Shown here piece after piece: positions 29,532 through 38,941 of a DNA stretch of 55,445 nt. The position numbers and the translations under genes are program-made. The stretch comes from Bacteroidota bacterium (GTDB lineage: Bacteria > Bacteroidota > Bacteroidia > Bacteroidales > Prolixibacteraceae), in contig JAUYMU010000080.1 of the NCBI GenBank assembly GCA_030698405.1, positions 1-55,445 on the forward strand, in the 5' to 3' direction. How positions within the stretch are numbered: the stretch's first letter is position 1; every line of letters starts with the position of its first letter. The notes under the pieces were generated by a model. That model was not told the DNA's origin. It was given only the letters and a program-made list of their open reading frames with translations, and did not search any database.

Positions 29532-30410
29532 ATGTTAATCACATCAACTGCCAATAAATTTCTGAAACGCAAGAACACCATTAACCTGAACGGACGATTA
29601 ATTGATCTGTCGAAACCAGTTGTAATGGGCATTTTGAATGTTACTCCTGATTCTTTTTTTGACGGGGGAAAATACAAAACCGTAAAGAAAGTAGTTCGAC
29701 GGGCCGAAGAAATTTTGGAGCAGGGTGGAACGATTATAGATATTGGGGCAATTTCGACAAAACCCGGATCGGAAGGAATTTCGACCAAAGATGAAATTGA
29801 ACGTCTTTTACCAGCCGTTACAGCGGTAAGAAAGGAATTTCCGCATGCATTTATTTCCATCGATACCTATCGTTCGTGGGTTGCACTGAAAGTAATCGAA
29901 GACTGCGGTCCCTGCATCGTAAACGACGTTTCGGGTGGAAATTTTGATCCCCACATGTTTGATACCATTGGTAAACTTGGTGTTCCGTACATATTGATGC
30001 ACATGTTGGGTACGCCGCTCAAAATGCAGGATAATCCGGTTTACGAGGATATTATCCGTGATATTTCCCTGTTTTTTACCGACCGTGTTAAACAGCTTAA
30101 CAAGGCAGGCGTGAAAGATGTGATCATCGATCCGGGCTTTGGGTTTGGGAAAACGCTTGCTCAAAACTATGAACTGCTGAACCGGCTCGATTCATTTAAA
30201 GTTTTTCAGTTGCCGGTAATGGTTGGTGTTTCGCGTAAATCAATGATTAATAAATTACTCGGCACAAAACCTGAAGAAGCGCTCAATGGAACTTCCGTAA
30301 TAAACACACTGGCTTTGATGGGTGGAGCCGATCTTTTGCGGGTTCACGATGTCCGCGAAGCTGCTGAGGCTGTTCGTATCATGAACATGGTTCGTTCAAC
30401 CTCGGAATAA
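29532..30410 (+). CDS. folP: dihydropteroate synthase
   Basis: A 292-residue enzyme joining pABA to dihydropterin pyrophosphate in folate synthesis, the target of sulfonamides. Motifs: VVMGILNVTPDSFFDGGK, IIDIGAISTKPGSEG, the pterin-binding DPGFGFGKT and VGVSRKSMI. The TIM-barrel length fits the family. Promoter: TACTTTTG at 29488-29495 matches the -7 box. The cdaA gene follows 59 bp downstream on the same strand, a conserved pair in Bacteroidota. Confidence 0.95.
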   Translation: MLITSTANKFLKRKNTINLNGRLIDLSKPVVMGILNVTPDSFFDGGKYKTVKKVVRRAEEILEQGGTIIDIGAISTKPGSEGISTKDEIERLLPAVTAVRKEFPHAFISIDTYRSWVALKVIEDCGPCIVNDVSGGNFDPHMFDTIGKLGVPYILMHMLGTPLKMQDNPVYEDIIRDISLFFTDRVKQLNKAGVKDVIIDPGFGFGKTLAQNYELLNRLDSFKVFQLPVMVGVSRKSMINKLLGTKPEEALNGTSVINTLALMGGADLLRVHDVREAAEAVRIMNMVRSTSE

Positions 30411-30469
30411 AATCACCTTTTAAACTGATTCTTTTCAGGTTATTTTATCTGGAAAATTATTTGCTGATT

Positions 30470-31264
30470 ATGACATTGTTTATAACTATACGTATTTTGG
30501 ATGTGGTTGACATTCTGCTGGTCGCCATGCTTTTATATCAAATATACAGACTTATCAAGGGAACGGTTGCTTTTAATATTTTCATCGGCTTATTCCTTGT
30601 TTATGTTTTCTGGTTGCTTGTAAAAGCCATGAACATGGAATTGCTTGGAACCTTAATGGGGCAATTTATCGGTGTTGGGGTTTTGGCGCTGGTAGTGGTT
30701 TTTCAGCAGGAAATAAGGCACTTCTTACTGCTAATCGGCACAAACTACCAGCTTAGCCGCACTTTTGGGCTCGAAAAACTTTTCAACATCGAAAAGACAA
30801 AAATGGCTACCAATCAGCAAATCAAGGAAATCGTAAGAGCTTGCGATAATATGGCACGTTCGAAAACAGGTGCGCTGATTGTTATTCCGAATAAATTTGA
30901 GCTGAAAGAAATCATCCGTTCAGGTGAAAAAATTAATGCACGCATTTCGTCAGCCTTGCTCGAAACTATTTTTTTTAAAAATACCCCTTTACACGATGGC
31001 GCTGTGGTTCTGATTGGTAACCGGATAGCTGCTGCCCGCTGTATCCTTCCAATAACCGAAAAGACTGATGTCGATCCCAATCTGGGACTCAGACACCGTG
31101 CTGCGCTTGGGATTTCTGAATCAACAGATGCGGTGGCAATTGTTGTTTCAGAAGAAAAGGGAACGATTTCACTTGCTTTTAAAGGTGAACTGATGCACAA
31201 GATTTCACTCATACAACTCTCCGCAGAACTCGAAAAAGTGATTGGCGAAGAGACCCTTTCGTGA
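30470..31264 (+). CDS. cdaA: diadenylate cyclase CdaA
   Basis: A 264-residue membrane enzyme making c-di-AMP from two ATP. The start is set at ATG 30470 (MTLFITIRILDVVDILLVAM); a TTG three codons earlier is less likely. Three membrane helices in the first 85 residues are followed by the DAC domain with LHDGAVVLIG (DGA) and LRHRAALGISE (RHR), the family's catalytic motifs. c-di-AMP controls osmotic balance and envelope homeostasis. It is co-directional with folP. Confidence 0.93.
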   Translation: MTLFITIRILDVVDILLVAMLLYQIYRLIKGTVAFNIFIGLFLVYVFWLLVKAMNMELLGTLMGQFIGVGVLALVVVFQQEIRHFLLLIGTNYQLSRTFGLEKLFNIEKTKMATNQQIKEIVRACDNMARSKTGALIVIPNKFELKEIIRSGEKINARISSALLETIFFKNTPLHDGAVVLIGNRIAAARCILPITEKTDVDPNLGLRHRAALGISESTDAVAIVVSEEKGTISLAFKGELMHKISLIQLSAELEKVIGEETLS

Positions 31265-31358
31265 AAAGTGGTCAGTCGCAGTTGCCAGTCGCAGTAGTTC
31301 ATATATTGAGGTGTTGTCTGGCATCAGATTCATGGTTGCGTTATTCTTTTTCCTTGCT

Positions 31359-34300
31359 CTACGGCTGATAAATCACTTTGTGAACCGTATTTTTGTCGTT
31401 GCATTTGGTATGAACCATGTAAATTCCAGACCGGATATTCAACCTGCCAATATCTATAACGCTGTTTCCAACTATTACAGATTGAAAAATCACTGAACCC
31501 GAAACTGAACAAATTTTAACCTGTACTCCTGAATTTTCATTGTCAACTTTCAGGTATAACAAACCTTTTGTTGGGTTCGGATAAACTGATACTGAATTTC
31601 CGGATACCGGCAAATCATCTGTGGAATCAATAATTCCGGGATCATCGGCAAACGGGGTGCCGTGCATGATGGAGGAAATTGTCCAGTATGCCGGATCTGC
31701 CGGGTTACCGTTTGGGTTCCGAATAATGGTGGAGAGCGAAAACCCATCTCCATCGGCAGCTTTTGGCCATGGCGATGAATCGTAATAAGTAAAATCAATA
31801 ATCGGATTTCCTGCCGAATTGGAAATGGTAACCTGTTCGCCGGAATTGGCAAAATTTTTGGCAAAATTTCCGGTTGGAACCATAAAGTGCCGCTCGTAAA
31901 ACCATTTGGGTTTGGAAGCGATTACGTAAAACTGTTTTGACGCCAATACATCCGTTTCCTTGAATTCGTATTCAATTGCAGAAGTAAATTTAAGTCCTGA
32001 AAGTTTTATCGGCGTGTCTCCGGTATTTTTCAGTTCAATAAACTCAAACGATTGGCCTGAAATAATTTCCGTTCCAACCAAAGAATCGGTTGGATGATAG
32101 TGCAATTCGGTCACTTTCAGGTTCGTGTAATCTTCGTTTATTTCAGTAAATTTAACCGAAGCCAGCGCGCTCCAGCGTTCTCCGTTTTTTACCCTTGCAT
32201 TGAGTATTGCAGTACCTTTCAGACCAATAATTCCTCCACTTACGATTTCTTTGGCCGAACTGTTGATCTGATCTCCAATCAAACGTGGGTCTGTTCCGTC
32301 GAGCGTGTAAAATATCTGACCGTTTGTGCCGGTAACAGCAATCTCGAAATTTCCCGAAATGGGATAGAAATTGCCATCGAGTTTAATATTGTTTTTCGAA
32401 AAAACCGGTGGATTAAAAGACATGATTAAACCAGCTGCTCTCATTTGTTCGAGCACAATATTGGTTCGAAAAGGGAAATACCGGTTGTAAATATCGTTGA
32501 TCTCTGTATTCCAATTTTCATAAGTCATCGGAACCTGACTTATGAAATCGCCCCATCTGGCAGATTCTCCAATGATTGCCTTGTTTATTTCTGCAGCTCT
32601 TTTTTGAAACCTTTCTTTGGCAACGGCAGGAGTAAAAACCCCTTTGTTGAAAAAGTTTTTGTATGCCCTGTCAGCAAATCGTTGGCGGTATTCCTTGTTC
32701 GACGAGAGTTTAAAATGCAGCCATTGAGGGTGAAATTTGCTGGCTCCACTTACCCACATATTGGGAATTGTAACCCTGTTCTGCTGAATTCCTATCCCAA
32801 CATTTTCAGCCGATATCATCATGCTGTGCTCAGCATCGTGCGCAAAAAATATGAACCCGCTTGACTTATCATCCCGTCGGTCGATGGCATAAAAATTATT
32901 TGGATCGGCATTGCCCCGGAATTGAGAGACCGGAGCATCATAATTCCCGGTATAAAAAATAAGTTGCATGTAATCAATCAGGTTGTCAATATCAACCATT
33001 ACTTCACCGCCCTTTTTCGGATATCCGTTTTGATCCTTTCCTTCAAGTGCGTAATAATCAGAATTATTTACAAATCCCTTACTGCATAAATTGTAAATTT
33101 TTTGCCATGAAGTTAGGTTCCCATCGGTTGCTTCAATCGTGTAGTTATAATTATCCCCGTTTACTTTTATAACATCGTAATCTTCTTTCGAGCCTCCCAG
33201 ATAATCGGCTGCATACCTCGCTTCCGAACGCTCCTGTGTTTGGAACATTCCCCAGTACATACCATTCAGGTACAAATGATAATAACGGCTGCGGGTATAT
33301 GGTTGTCCCATATCTCGTTGGCTGTCCCGCGAAAAAACTTCACGAACGGCAGTATGCCTGTAAATGTTATCTCCCTTACTCCATGCATAATTTTGTTCGC
33401 AGCGGAGATCAATTTTATCAAATTCACCAACGCCTTCCTCCCCGAACAATGGAAAATTCAGTTTTGGTGCACCATATTCTCCCCTGAAAAACAGACGAAA
33501 GGCATGTTTCGGGAATTCAGGATGCCTGCTCCAGCCTCCCCTGATGCGCATACCTGCATTGATATTGAATCCGGGAGCGCCTGATGGATCAATCAATTCG
33601 ACAGAGCAAAACCTTTCCCAATTATCTCCGTGGTTAATTGCATTCACATAAATGCCGGTTGCCGGATCGAACAGGTCTTTTAAGTCGGTAACTACCGAAA
33701 TAGTTGGAATATCCTTCATCGCGCCATGCATTAAGCCAGCGTATTTGGTGCTTTTTGTAATATCGGGATCCATTTCCAGGTCAATCACCTGTTTCTTTAC
33801 CGGACCGGTTGGCCAGCTTCCTCCAGGGTGGCTTTGGTTGAACACATGATCAAGAAAAATATAGGTTTGGGTGAGCGGAAATGAAGGGGCTAAACCATCT
33901 TTTTTAAGCGAGGCCCGAACTATAAAACAAGGAGTTTTTGCACGTCCGTTTGTATTTGCCGGATCGACAGATATTGTTTTTGATTTTCCGCCATTTATGG
34001 CAGTTACCGATGTTTGCGGATTGCTGCCATCGATGGTGTAAATAATTGTGTATTCCTGATCGGGGACATCGAGGCGAAGATCAAACGGATTGGTATAAAA
34101 CCCATTGGGCTTACTGAAAATTACTTTAAGGGTATCGGATGTCTGGGGCAGGGCAACTTCTGCGCTGATCCGAAAGTCGATGTAAAAATCAGAACTTTCG
34201 AGGTTTAGGTTAAAGCCCTGAATGGCAATGGTATTTACACCTTCTTTAAGTTCAATGTCATGTGCCGGAAGTGTATATATTTCAAATGAACCCGATTCGT

Positions 34301-34715
34301 GTTGGTCAGTTGCAAAACTGTTGAATGTCCTGTCATTGGGATCATTGATACTGAAAACTTCTTCCCCGTTGATCCAAACCACGAATCCATCATCAAAATT
34401 GACAGAAAAGGATACATCTTTCAGTGAAGCAATATTTTGAACATTGAAGGTTGATAACAAATAAACCGTTGAATAATTGTACTGCATATCACTCAGCAAA
34501 GTACCGCCTGAGCCATCGCCATATCTGAAAGGTGCATTTCCGGTTAGCCAACCTGAAGGAATATAATCGCTTGTCATCCAGTTTGCCGGTAGGCTTGAAG
34601 TGTCTTTGCCCTTCAGGTATTTGAATGAAGCGGATGGACCAAAATTGATTTGGGCAATTGCACCGGTTGCGATAAGAATTAGTATGAGCACTAATAAGAT
34701 AGGTCTGCGAATCAT
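31359..34715 (-). CDS. CotH-kinase-family protein secreted by T9SS
   Basis: An 1118-residue exported protein. Signal peptide 1-21; an N-terminal beta-sandwich (about 30-190); a chitobiase/hexosaminidase C-terminal-like domain (about 195-290, YTIDGSNPQTS). The CotH region spans roughly 330-700, with GMRIRGGWSRHPEFPKHAFRL and a protein-kinase-like core (LDNLIDYMQL variants, FIFFAHDAEHSM). A second hexosaminidase-like domain lies near 790-850 (YTLDGTDP), a lamin-tail domain near 870-1000, and a T9SS type A sorting domain at the end (about 1035-1118, VYPNPTKGLLYLK). CotH proteins phosphorylate proteins in spores; the role in Bacteroidota is not established. The tail sends it through the T9SS to the surface. 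Confidence 0.88.
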   Translation of the reverse strand: MIRRPILLVLILILIATGAIAQINFGPSASFKYLKGKDTSSLPANWMTSDYIPSGWLTGNAPFRYGDGSGGTLLSDMQYNYSTVYLLSTFNVQNIASLKDVSFSVNFDDGFVVWINGEEVFSINDPNDRTFNSFATDQHESGSFEIYTLPAHDIELKEGVNTIAIQGFNLNLESSDFYIDFRISAEVALPQTSDTLKVIFSKPNGFYTNPFDLRLDVPDQEYTIIYTIDGSNPQTSVTAINGGKSKTISVDPANTNGRAKTPCFIVRASLKKDGLAPSFPLTQTYIFLDHVFNQSHPGGSWPTGPVKKQVIDLEMDPDITKSTKYAGLMHGAMKDIPTISVVTDLKDLFDPATGIYVNAINHGDNWERFCSVELIDPSGAPGFNINAGMRIRGGWSRHPEFPKHAFRLFFRGEYGAPKLNFPLFGEEGVGEFDKIDLRCEQNYAWSKGDNIYRHTAVREVFSRDSQRDMGQPYTRSRYYHLYLNGMYWGMFQTQERSEARYAADYLGGSKEDYDVIKVNGDNYNYTIEATDGNLTSWQKIYNLCSKGFVNNSDYYALEGKDQNGYPKKGGEVMVDIDNLIDYMQLIFYTGNYDAPVSQFRGNADPNNFYAIDRRDDKSSGFIFFAHDAEHSMMISAENVGIGIQQNRVTIPNMWVSGASKFHPQWLHFKLSSNKEYRQRFADRAYKNFFNKGVFTPAVAKERFQKRAAEINKAIIGESARWGDFISQVPMTYENWNTEINDIYNRYFPFRTNIVLEQMRAAGLIMSFNPPVFSKNNIKLDGNFYPISGNFEIAVTGTNGQIFYTLDGTDPRLIGDQINSSAKEIVSGGIIGLKGTAILNARVKNGERWSALASVKFTEINEDYTNLKVTELHYHPTDSLVGTEIISGQSFEFIELKNTGDTPIKLSGLKFTSAIEYEFKETDVLASKQFYVIASKPKWFYERHFMVPTGNFAKNFANSGEQVTISNSAGNPIIDFTYYDSSPWPKAADGDGFSLSTIIRNPNGNPADPAYWTISSIMHGTPFADDPGIIDSTDDLPVSGNSVSVYPNPTKGLLYLKVDNENSGVQVKICSVSGSVIFQSVIVGNSVIDIGRLNIRSGIYMVHTKCNDKNTVHKVIYQP

Positions 34716-34851
34716 CGTTTTCGTAATCGTTTAGTTTAAGTTTGGCAAAGTACGGAAATAACCCTTTCGTTCATACTTTCAAATTGTGTTAGTTACAGTA
34801 TTGATTACTTTTCTAATTTATTCATAGTACTGTTAATTATTTTCTTTCTTC

Positions 34852-34859
34852 TACCTTTG
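34852..34859 (+). promoter_or_regulatory. -7 box of the nitronate monooxygenase-like gene
   Basis: TACCTTTG, exact TAnnTTTG match, 26 bp before the ATG at 34886. Confidence 0.45.
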
Positions 34860-34885
34860 CGGAAAATTCAGCATAAAAATTTGAC

Positions 34886-35839
34886 ATGGAAAACCGGATT
34901 TGTAAACTTTTCGGGATCAAATATCCAATTATTCAGGGAGGAATGGTATGGTGCAGTGGTTGGAGGTTGGCTTCGGCAGTCAGTAACAATGGCGGGCTTG
35001 GCTTAATTGGCGCGGGTTCCATGCATCCTGATACACTTCGCGAACACATTCAGAAAACAAAACTGGCGACAGACAAACCTTTCGGGGTAAACGTTCCGCT
35101 GTTTTATCCTGAATTGGATAAGATTATGAATATCATTGCCGAAGAAAAAGTGCCGGTTGTTTTTACCTCCGCCGGAAGTCCGAAGAAATATACTGCATGG
35201 CTGAAAGAACGCGGAATTATCGTGGCACATGTAATTGCCAGTTCTGCTTTTGCGCTGAAATGTGAGGAAGCCGGAGTGGATGCCATTGTTGCCGAAGGTT
35301 TTGAAGCGGGCGGTCACAACGGTCGCGAAGAAACCACCACATTAGCGCTGATTCCATCGGTTCGGAAAGTTACTTCGCTGCCTTTAATGGCTGCTGGTGG
35401 TGTTGGAACCGGTGAAGCGATTCTGGCCGCAATGGCTTTGGGTGCCGATGGAGTGCAAATCGGATCGCGGTTCGCTATTTCCGAAGAATCATCGGCTCAT
35501 CCCGATTTCAAAAAGCTGGTCACCGGACTGACAGAAGGCGATACAAAACTGGCGTTGAAAAAAATAGGACCGGTTCGTTTGGTTAAAAATGAATTTTTCC
35601 AGACAGTAAATAAACTGGAACTGGAAGGTGCAACTGCTGATGTATTAAGGGTTTTGTTGGGCAGAGGACGTGCTAAAAAAGGCATGTTCGAAGGTGATCT
35701 GGCGGAAGGTGAACTGGAAATCGGGCAGGTCTCATCGATCATCAGCGAAGTCCTGCCTGTAAAAACCATCATGGAAAACCTGATTCAGGAATACCAACAG
35801 GCAAAAGCACGGATGAATACAGAAAGTTTTGATTTTTGA
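34886..35839 (+). CDS. nitronate monooxygenase / FabK-like flavin oxidoreductase
   Basis: A 317-residue FMN TIM-barrel of the NPD family. Motifs: KYPIIQGGMVWCSGWRLA at the start, GGLGLIGAG, the conserved EGFEAGGHNGRE with the catalytic His, and LMAAGGVGTGEAILAAMALGADGVQIGSRF (FMN phosphate binding). Family members include nitronate monooxygenases and the enoyl-ACP reductase FabK; the sequence alone does not decide. Single gene, plus strand, followed by the REP-like cluster. Confidence 0.87.
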   Translation: MENRICKLFGIKYPIIQGGMVWCSGWRLASAVSNNGGLGLIGAGSMHPDTLREHIQKTKLATDKPFGVNVPLFYPELDKIMNIIAEEKVPVVFTSAGSPKKYTAWLKERGIIVAHVIASSAFALKCEEAGVDAIVAEGFEAGGHNGREETTTLALIPSVRKVTSLPLMAAGGVGTGEAILAAMALGADGVQIGSRFAISEESSAHPDFKKLVTGLTEGDTKLALKKIGPVRLVKNEFFQTVNKLELEGATADVLRVLLGRGRAKKGMFEGDLAEGELEIGQVSSIISEVLPVKTIMENLIQEYQQAKARMNTESFDF

Positions 35840-35884
35840 AATGAATTAATTTATTTGTTACTGAAATTCGAAAAGTGGTTTGAA

Positions 35885-36079
35885 AACCCTGAAGGGGTTA
35901 GATCTGAATAACCGTCCCGATTTACTATCGGGACGGAAGAATGAAAGACGAACACGCAACCCTGAAAGGGTTGAATATTAACACACTAAAAGTTCAACCC
36001 TTTCAGGGTTGTGATTTTGGTTTCATTTCTTTTCCACCGGTTTTACCGGTGGTTATTCAAATTTTATCCCTTCGGGATA
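35885..36079. repeat. cluster of REP-like hairpins
   Basis: The 302-bp gap before the M16 gene is nearly filled with hairpins: CCGTCCCGAT/ATCGGGACGG (35912-35936); two copies of a stem that are exact reverse complements, CAACCCTGAAAGGGTTGAA (35957-35975 and 35993-36011); CCACCGG-TTTTA-CCGGTGG (36034-36052); TATCCC-TTC-GGGATA (36065-36079). The CAACCC/GGGTTG theme recalls the repeats beside the RAYT gene. Confidence 0.75.
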
Positions 36080-36099
36080 TCTAACCGACTTTTCGCACA

Positions 36100-36140
36100 G
36101 ACTGAAACCTGAAACTTTGAACTTAAAACTTTGAACTCTT
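36100..36140. repeat. simple repeat around GAAACTTTGAACTT
   Basis: Degenerate 7-10 bp units directly before the M16 start codon, similar to the run at 23935-23973. Confidence 0.5.
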
Positions 36141-36141
36141 T

Positions 36142-37398
36142 ATGATACATTTTGAACGGACAAAATTAGCAAACGGGCTGACAGTGATTGTACATCGGGA
36201 TAAAACTACCCCGATGGTGGCGATAGATATTTGCTACAATGTGGGCTCGCGAGACGAACATCCCGATCGCACCGGTTTCGCGCATTTATTTGAACATCTG
36301 ATGTTTGGTGGTTCAAAGCACATTCCGTCTTACGACGAGCCATTGCAAAAAGCGGGCGGCGACAACAACGCGTTTACCTCGAATGACCTGACGAATTATT
36401 ACCTGACACTTCCAAAAAACAACATAGAAACAGGCTTTTGGCTTGAATCGGACAGGATGCTCGAGCTGGCGTTTTCGAAATCGAGCCTCGACGTGCAGCG
36501 CAATGTGGTGATAGAAGAGTTTAAACAACGCAACCTGAACCAGCCTTACGGCGACGTTTGGGCTTTGCTTCGTCAACTGGCCTACAAAGTTCATCCGTAT
36601 CAGTGGCCGACTATCGGACGCGAAATCAGTCATATTGAAAAGGCAACCATGCAACAGGTAAAGGATTTTTTCTATGCCCACTATGCTCCTGACAATGCGG
36701 TGCTGGTTGTTGCAGGCGATGTGGATTTTGACAAGGTGTTAACCCTTGCCAATCGTTGGTTTGGGCATATTCCGAACAGGGCGGTGAAGCAGCGTGCAAT
36801 TCCGCAGGAACCCGAACAGACTGAAATTCGGGAACAGTCGGTGGTGCGCGATGTTCCGAACGATACAATTTACATGGCTTACCACATGGCCGATCGCCTC
36901 GATCCGATGTATTATGCCACCGATTTGATTTCTGACGTGCTTTCAAACGGAAATTCGTCGCGTATGTACCAGAACCTGGTTCAGAAAGGGAAATTGTTTA
37001 CCGAGCTTGACGCGTACCTTTCAGGAGACAATGATCCCGGTTTGTTTGTTGTTTCAGGAAAACCAAGTAACGGAATTTCGCTTGAAACAGCCCGGAAAGC
37101 CATTGAACGCGAACTTGACAGGATGAAACAGGAACGGGTTACTGAATACGAACTCGAAAAGGTGAAGAATAAAGTGGAAGCCAACATTGAATACAGCGAG
37201 ATGAATTACCTGAACAAGGCGATGAACCTGGCCACCAACGAAATATTACAGGATGCCGGTTTGATCAACTCACAGGTTGATTTTTACCGGTCGGTCACCA
37301 CTACGCAAATTCAGGAAGTAGCCCAACATTTATTTCGTCACGCAAATTGCTCGGTTTTAAATTACATTGCTAAAAAGTCAGAACATGTTGAATCGTAA
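36142..37398 (+). CDS. M16-family metallopeptidase (catalytic subunit)
   Basis: A 418-residue pitrilysin-type peptidase with the inverted zinc motif HLFEH at 48-52 and the downstream Glu in VIEEFKQRN (near 125). No signal peptide is evident. The M16B layout has an active N-terminal and an inactive C-terminal half; the second gene of the pair overlaps it by 14 bp and lacks the motif. The two probably form a heterodimer that degrades peptides in a closed chamber. Confidence 0.9.
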   Translation: MIHFERTKLANGLTVIVHRDKTTPMVAIDICYNVGSRDEHPDRTGFAHLFEHLMFGGSKHIPSYDEPLQKAGGDNNAFTSNDLTNYYLTLPKNNIETGFWLESDRMLELAFSKSSLDVQRNVVIEEFKQRNLNQPYGDVWALLRQLAYKVHPYQWPTIGREISHIEKATMQQVKDFFYAHYAPDNAVLVVAGDVDFDKVLTLANRWFGHIPNRAVKQRAIPQEPEQTEIREQSVVRDVPNDTIYMAYHMADRLDPMYYATDLISDVLSNGNSSRMYQNLVQKGKLFTELDAYLSGDNDPGLFVVSGKPSNGISLETARKAIERELDRMKQERVTEYELEKVKNKVEANIEYSEMNYLNKAMNLATNEILQDAGLINSQVDFYRSVTTTQIQEVAQHLFRHANCSVLNYIAKKSEHVES

Positions 37399-38683
37399 TA
37401 CACAACCCCCTGTTAATCCAATCGAACACATCGACATGGTAAAGGCCGAAAAGCGGCTTCTTTCCAATGGCATCCCGGTGTATTTTGTGAATGCAGGTTC
37501 GCAGGACGTGGTGAAAATTGATTTTATTTTTGAAGCCGGAACATGGTTTCAGGAGGCCAACCTGATTGCCAGTCTTTGCAATTCGATGCTTGAAGAGGGG
37601 AGCGTCAACTATTCGGCTGCCGGTATTGGAGAAGAATTTGATTTTTACGGAGCTTACATTCAATTGACTGCCGATCAGAACTACGGTTATTTCAATATTA
37701 TAAGCCTTGGAAAACATTTGAAAACCATTCTGGAGATCACCGAAAATCTCATCAAACATTCGGTTTTTCCGCAGTATGAACTTGAGGTGCTGATTGACAA
37801 AAACAAACAAAAGTTCCTGCTCGAAAACCAAAAGGTAAAAACCCTCTGTCAGAAAAAATTCACACAGGTGATGTTTGGGGAATCGCATCCGTATGCCATT
37901 ACCAACAAACTGGAAGATTTTGATCAGATCAACCGCGAAATGCTGTTGCAGTTTTATCAATCTTATTATCACTCCGGAAATTGCCGGATTATTGCAGCAG
38001 GACAGATTGACGAATCGGTTCTCGCTCTTTTGGAAACTCATTTCGGTGGAAATGACTGGCAGGGAAATACCATAAATGCGCCCAAATATGAGATTAGTCC
38101 TGATCCGCAGAAATTTCACCATGTGGAAAAGGCCAATGGCATTCAGTCGGCCGTTCGGATGGGGAAGTTCTGGGTACCCAAAAATCATCCTGATTATCAT
38201 GCGCTATCGGTGCTTATAACTATTTTTGGGGGGTATTTCGGTTCGCGGCTAATGACCAACATCCGCGAAGAAAAAGGATATACCTACGGAATCGGCAGTT
38301 TTGTACTTTCGCTGAAACATGTTAGTTACCTGATCATTTCTACTGAAGTTGGGAATGAATACATTGAACCAACGCTTAAAGAAATTACGATCGAAATGAA
38401 AAGGCTGCAAACCGAACTGGTTTCAGAAAATGAACTTGAAACCGTGAAAAGTTATCTGTTGGGCGAATTTCTGCGCGACTTTGATGGCCCGTTTGCACTT
38501 GCCGGAAGTTTCAAAGCCATCAACGATTTCGGTTTGGATTATTCGTTTTACGACGATTCACTGCATGTTTTACGCAATATTACTTCCGAAGAATTAATGC
38601 GGTTGGCACAACAATATCTTAATCCTGAGGATTTTTATACGGTGGTAGCGGGGGCGTTTATGAGTAGTCGTGAATTTACTTAA
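37385..38683 (+). CDS. M16-family peptidase, non-catalytic partner subunit
   Basis: A 432-residue protein from ATG 37385, 14 bp inside the end of the catalytic gene. It has the M16 fold (KRLLSNGIPVYFVNAG; IREEKGYTYGIGSFV) but where HxxEH should be, near residue 58, the sequence reads ANLIASLCNSMLEEG and carries no such motif. The R-Y pair of the C-terminal half (EEKGYTYGIG) is kept, as expected for the partner that completes the binding site. Overlap indicates coupled translation for a 1:1 complex. Confidence 0.88.
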   Translation: MLNRNTQPPVNPIEHIDMVKAEKRLLSNGIPVYFVNAGSQDVVKIDFIFEAGTWFQEANLIASLCNSMLEEGSVNYSAAGIGEEFDFYGAYIQLTADQNYGYFNIISLGKHLKTILEITENLIKHSVFPQYELEVLIDKNKQKFLLENQKVKTLCQKKFTQVMFGESHPYAITNKLEDFDQINREMLLQFYQSYYHSGNCRIIAAGQIDESVLALLETHFGGNDWQGNTINAPKYEISPDPQKFHHVEKANGIQSAVRMGKFWVPKNHPDYHALSVLITIFGGYFGSRLMTNIREEKGYTYGIGSFVLSLKHVSYLIISTEVGNEYIEPTLKEITIEMKRLQTELVSENELETVKSYLLGEFLRDFDGPFALAGSFKAINDFGLDYSFYDDSLHVLRNITSEELMRLAQQYLNPEDFYTVVAGAFMSSREFT

Positions 38684-38698
38684 TGTTATTAAAGTAGT

Positions 38699-38719
38699 TC
38701 CCTGAGCCTGCCGAAGGGC
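38699..38719. repeat. short dispersed palindrome-like motif
   Basis: TCCCTGAGCCTGCCGAAGGG is a short intergenic motif with complementary ends, of a type seen scattered in many bacterial genomes. Nothing else is recognised in the 258 bp between the M16 pair and the lipoprotein gene. Confidence 0.35.
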
Positions 38720-38941
38720 ATTCAATTGTCACTTGGTAGTCATTAAGTTGCCATGAAAATGACAATGATTGACTGCTACAAAATGCCAGATAAGTATCCG
38801 AATGGTCAATTATTTTAAGTTTTCTTTTCTGAATTTTCGGGGGAGAACGCAACCTTCCATTTTGTACTCCCATCTAACTACAATAAAAGAACGGCCATGA
38901 ACCGTCAATTGTAATTAGTTAACAACTCAAATGTTTTAAAA

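Noticed and set aside
30814-31302. 162-codon minus-strand ORF opposite cdaA
   Set aside because: Shadow of the catalytic domain of cdaA; serine-rich composition typical of antisense frames.
37370-38200. 276-codon minus-strand ORF opposite the second M16 gene
   Set aside because: It is the antisense shadow of a clearly coding M16-family gene and has no recognisable motif of its own.
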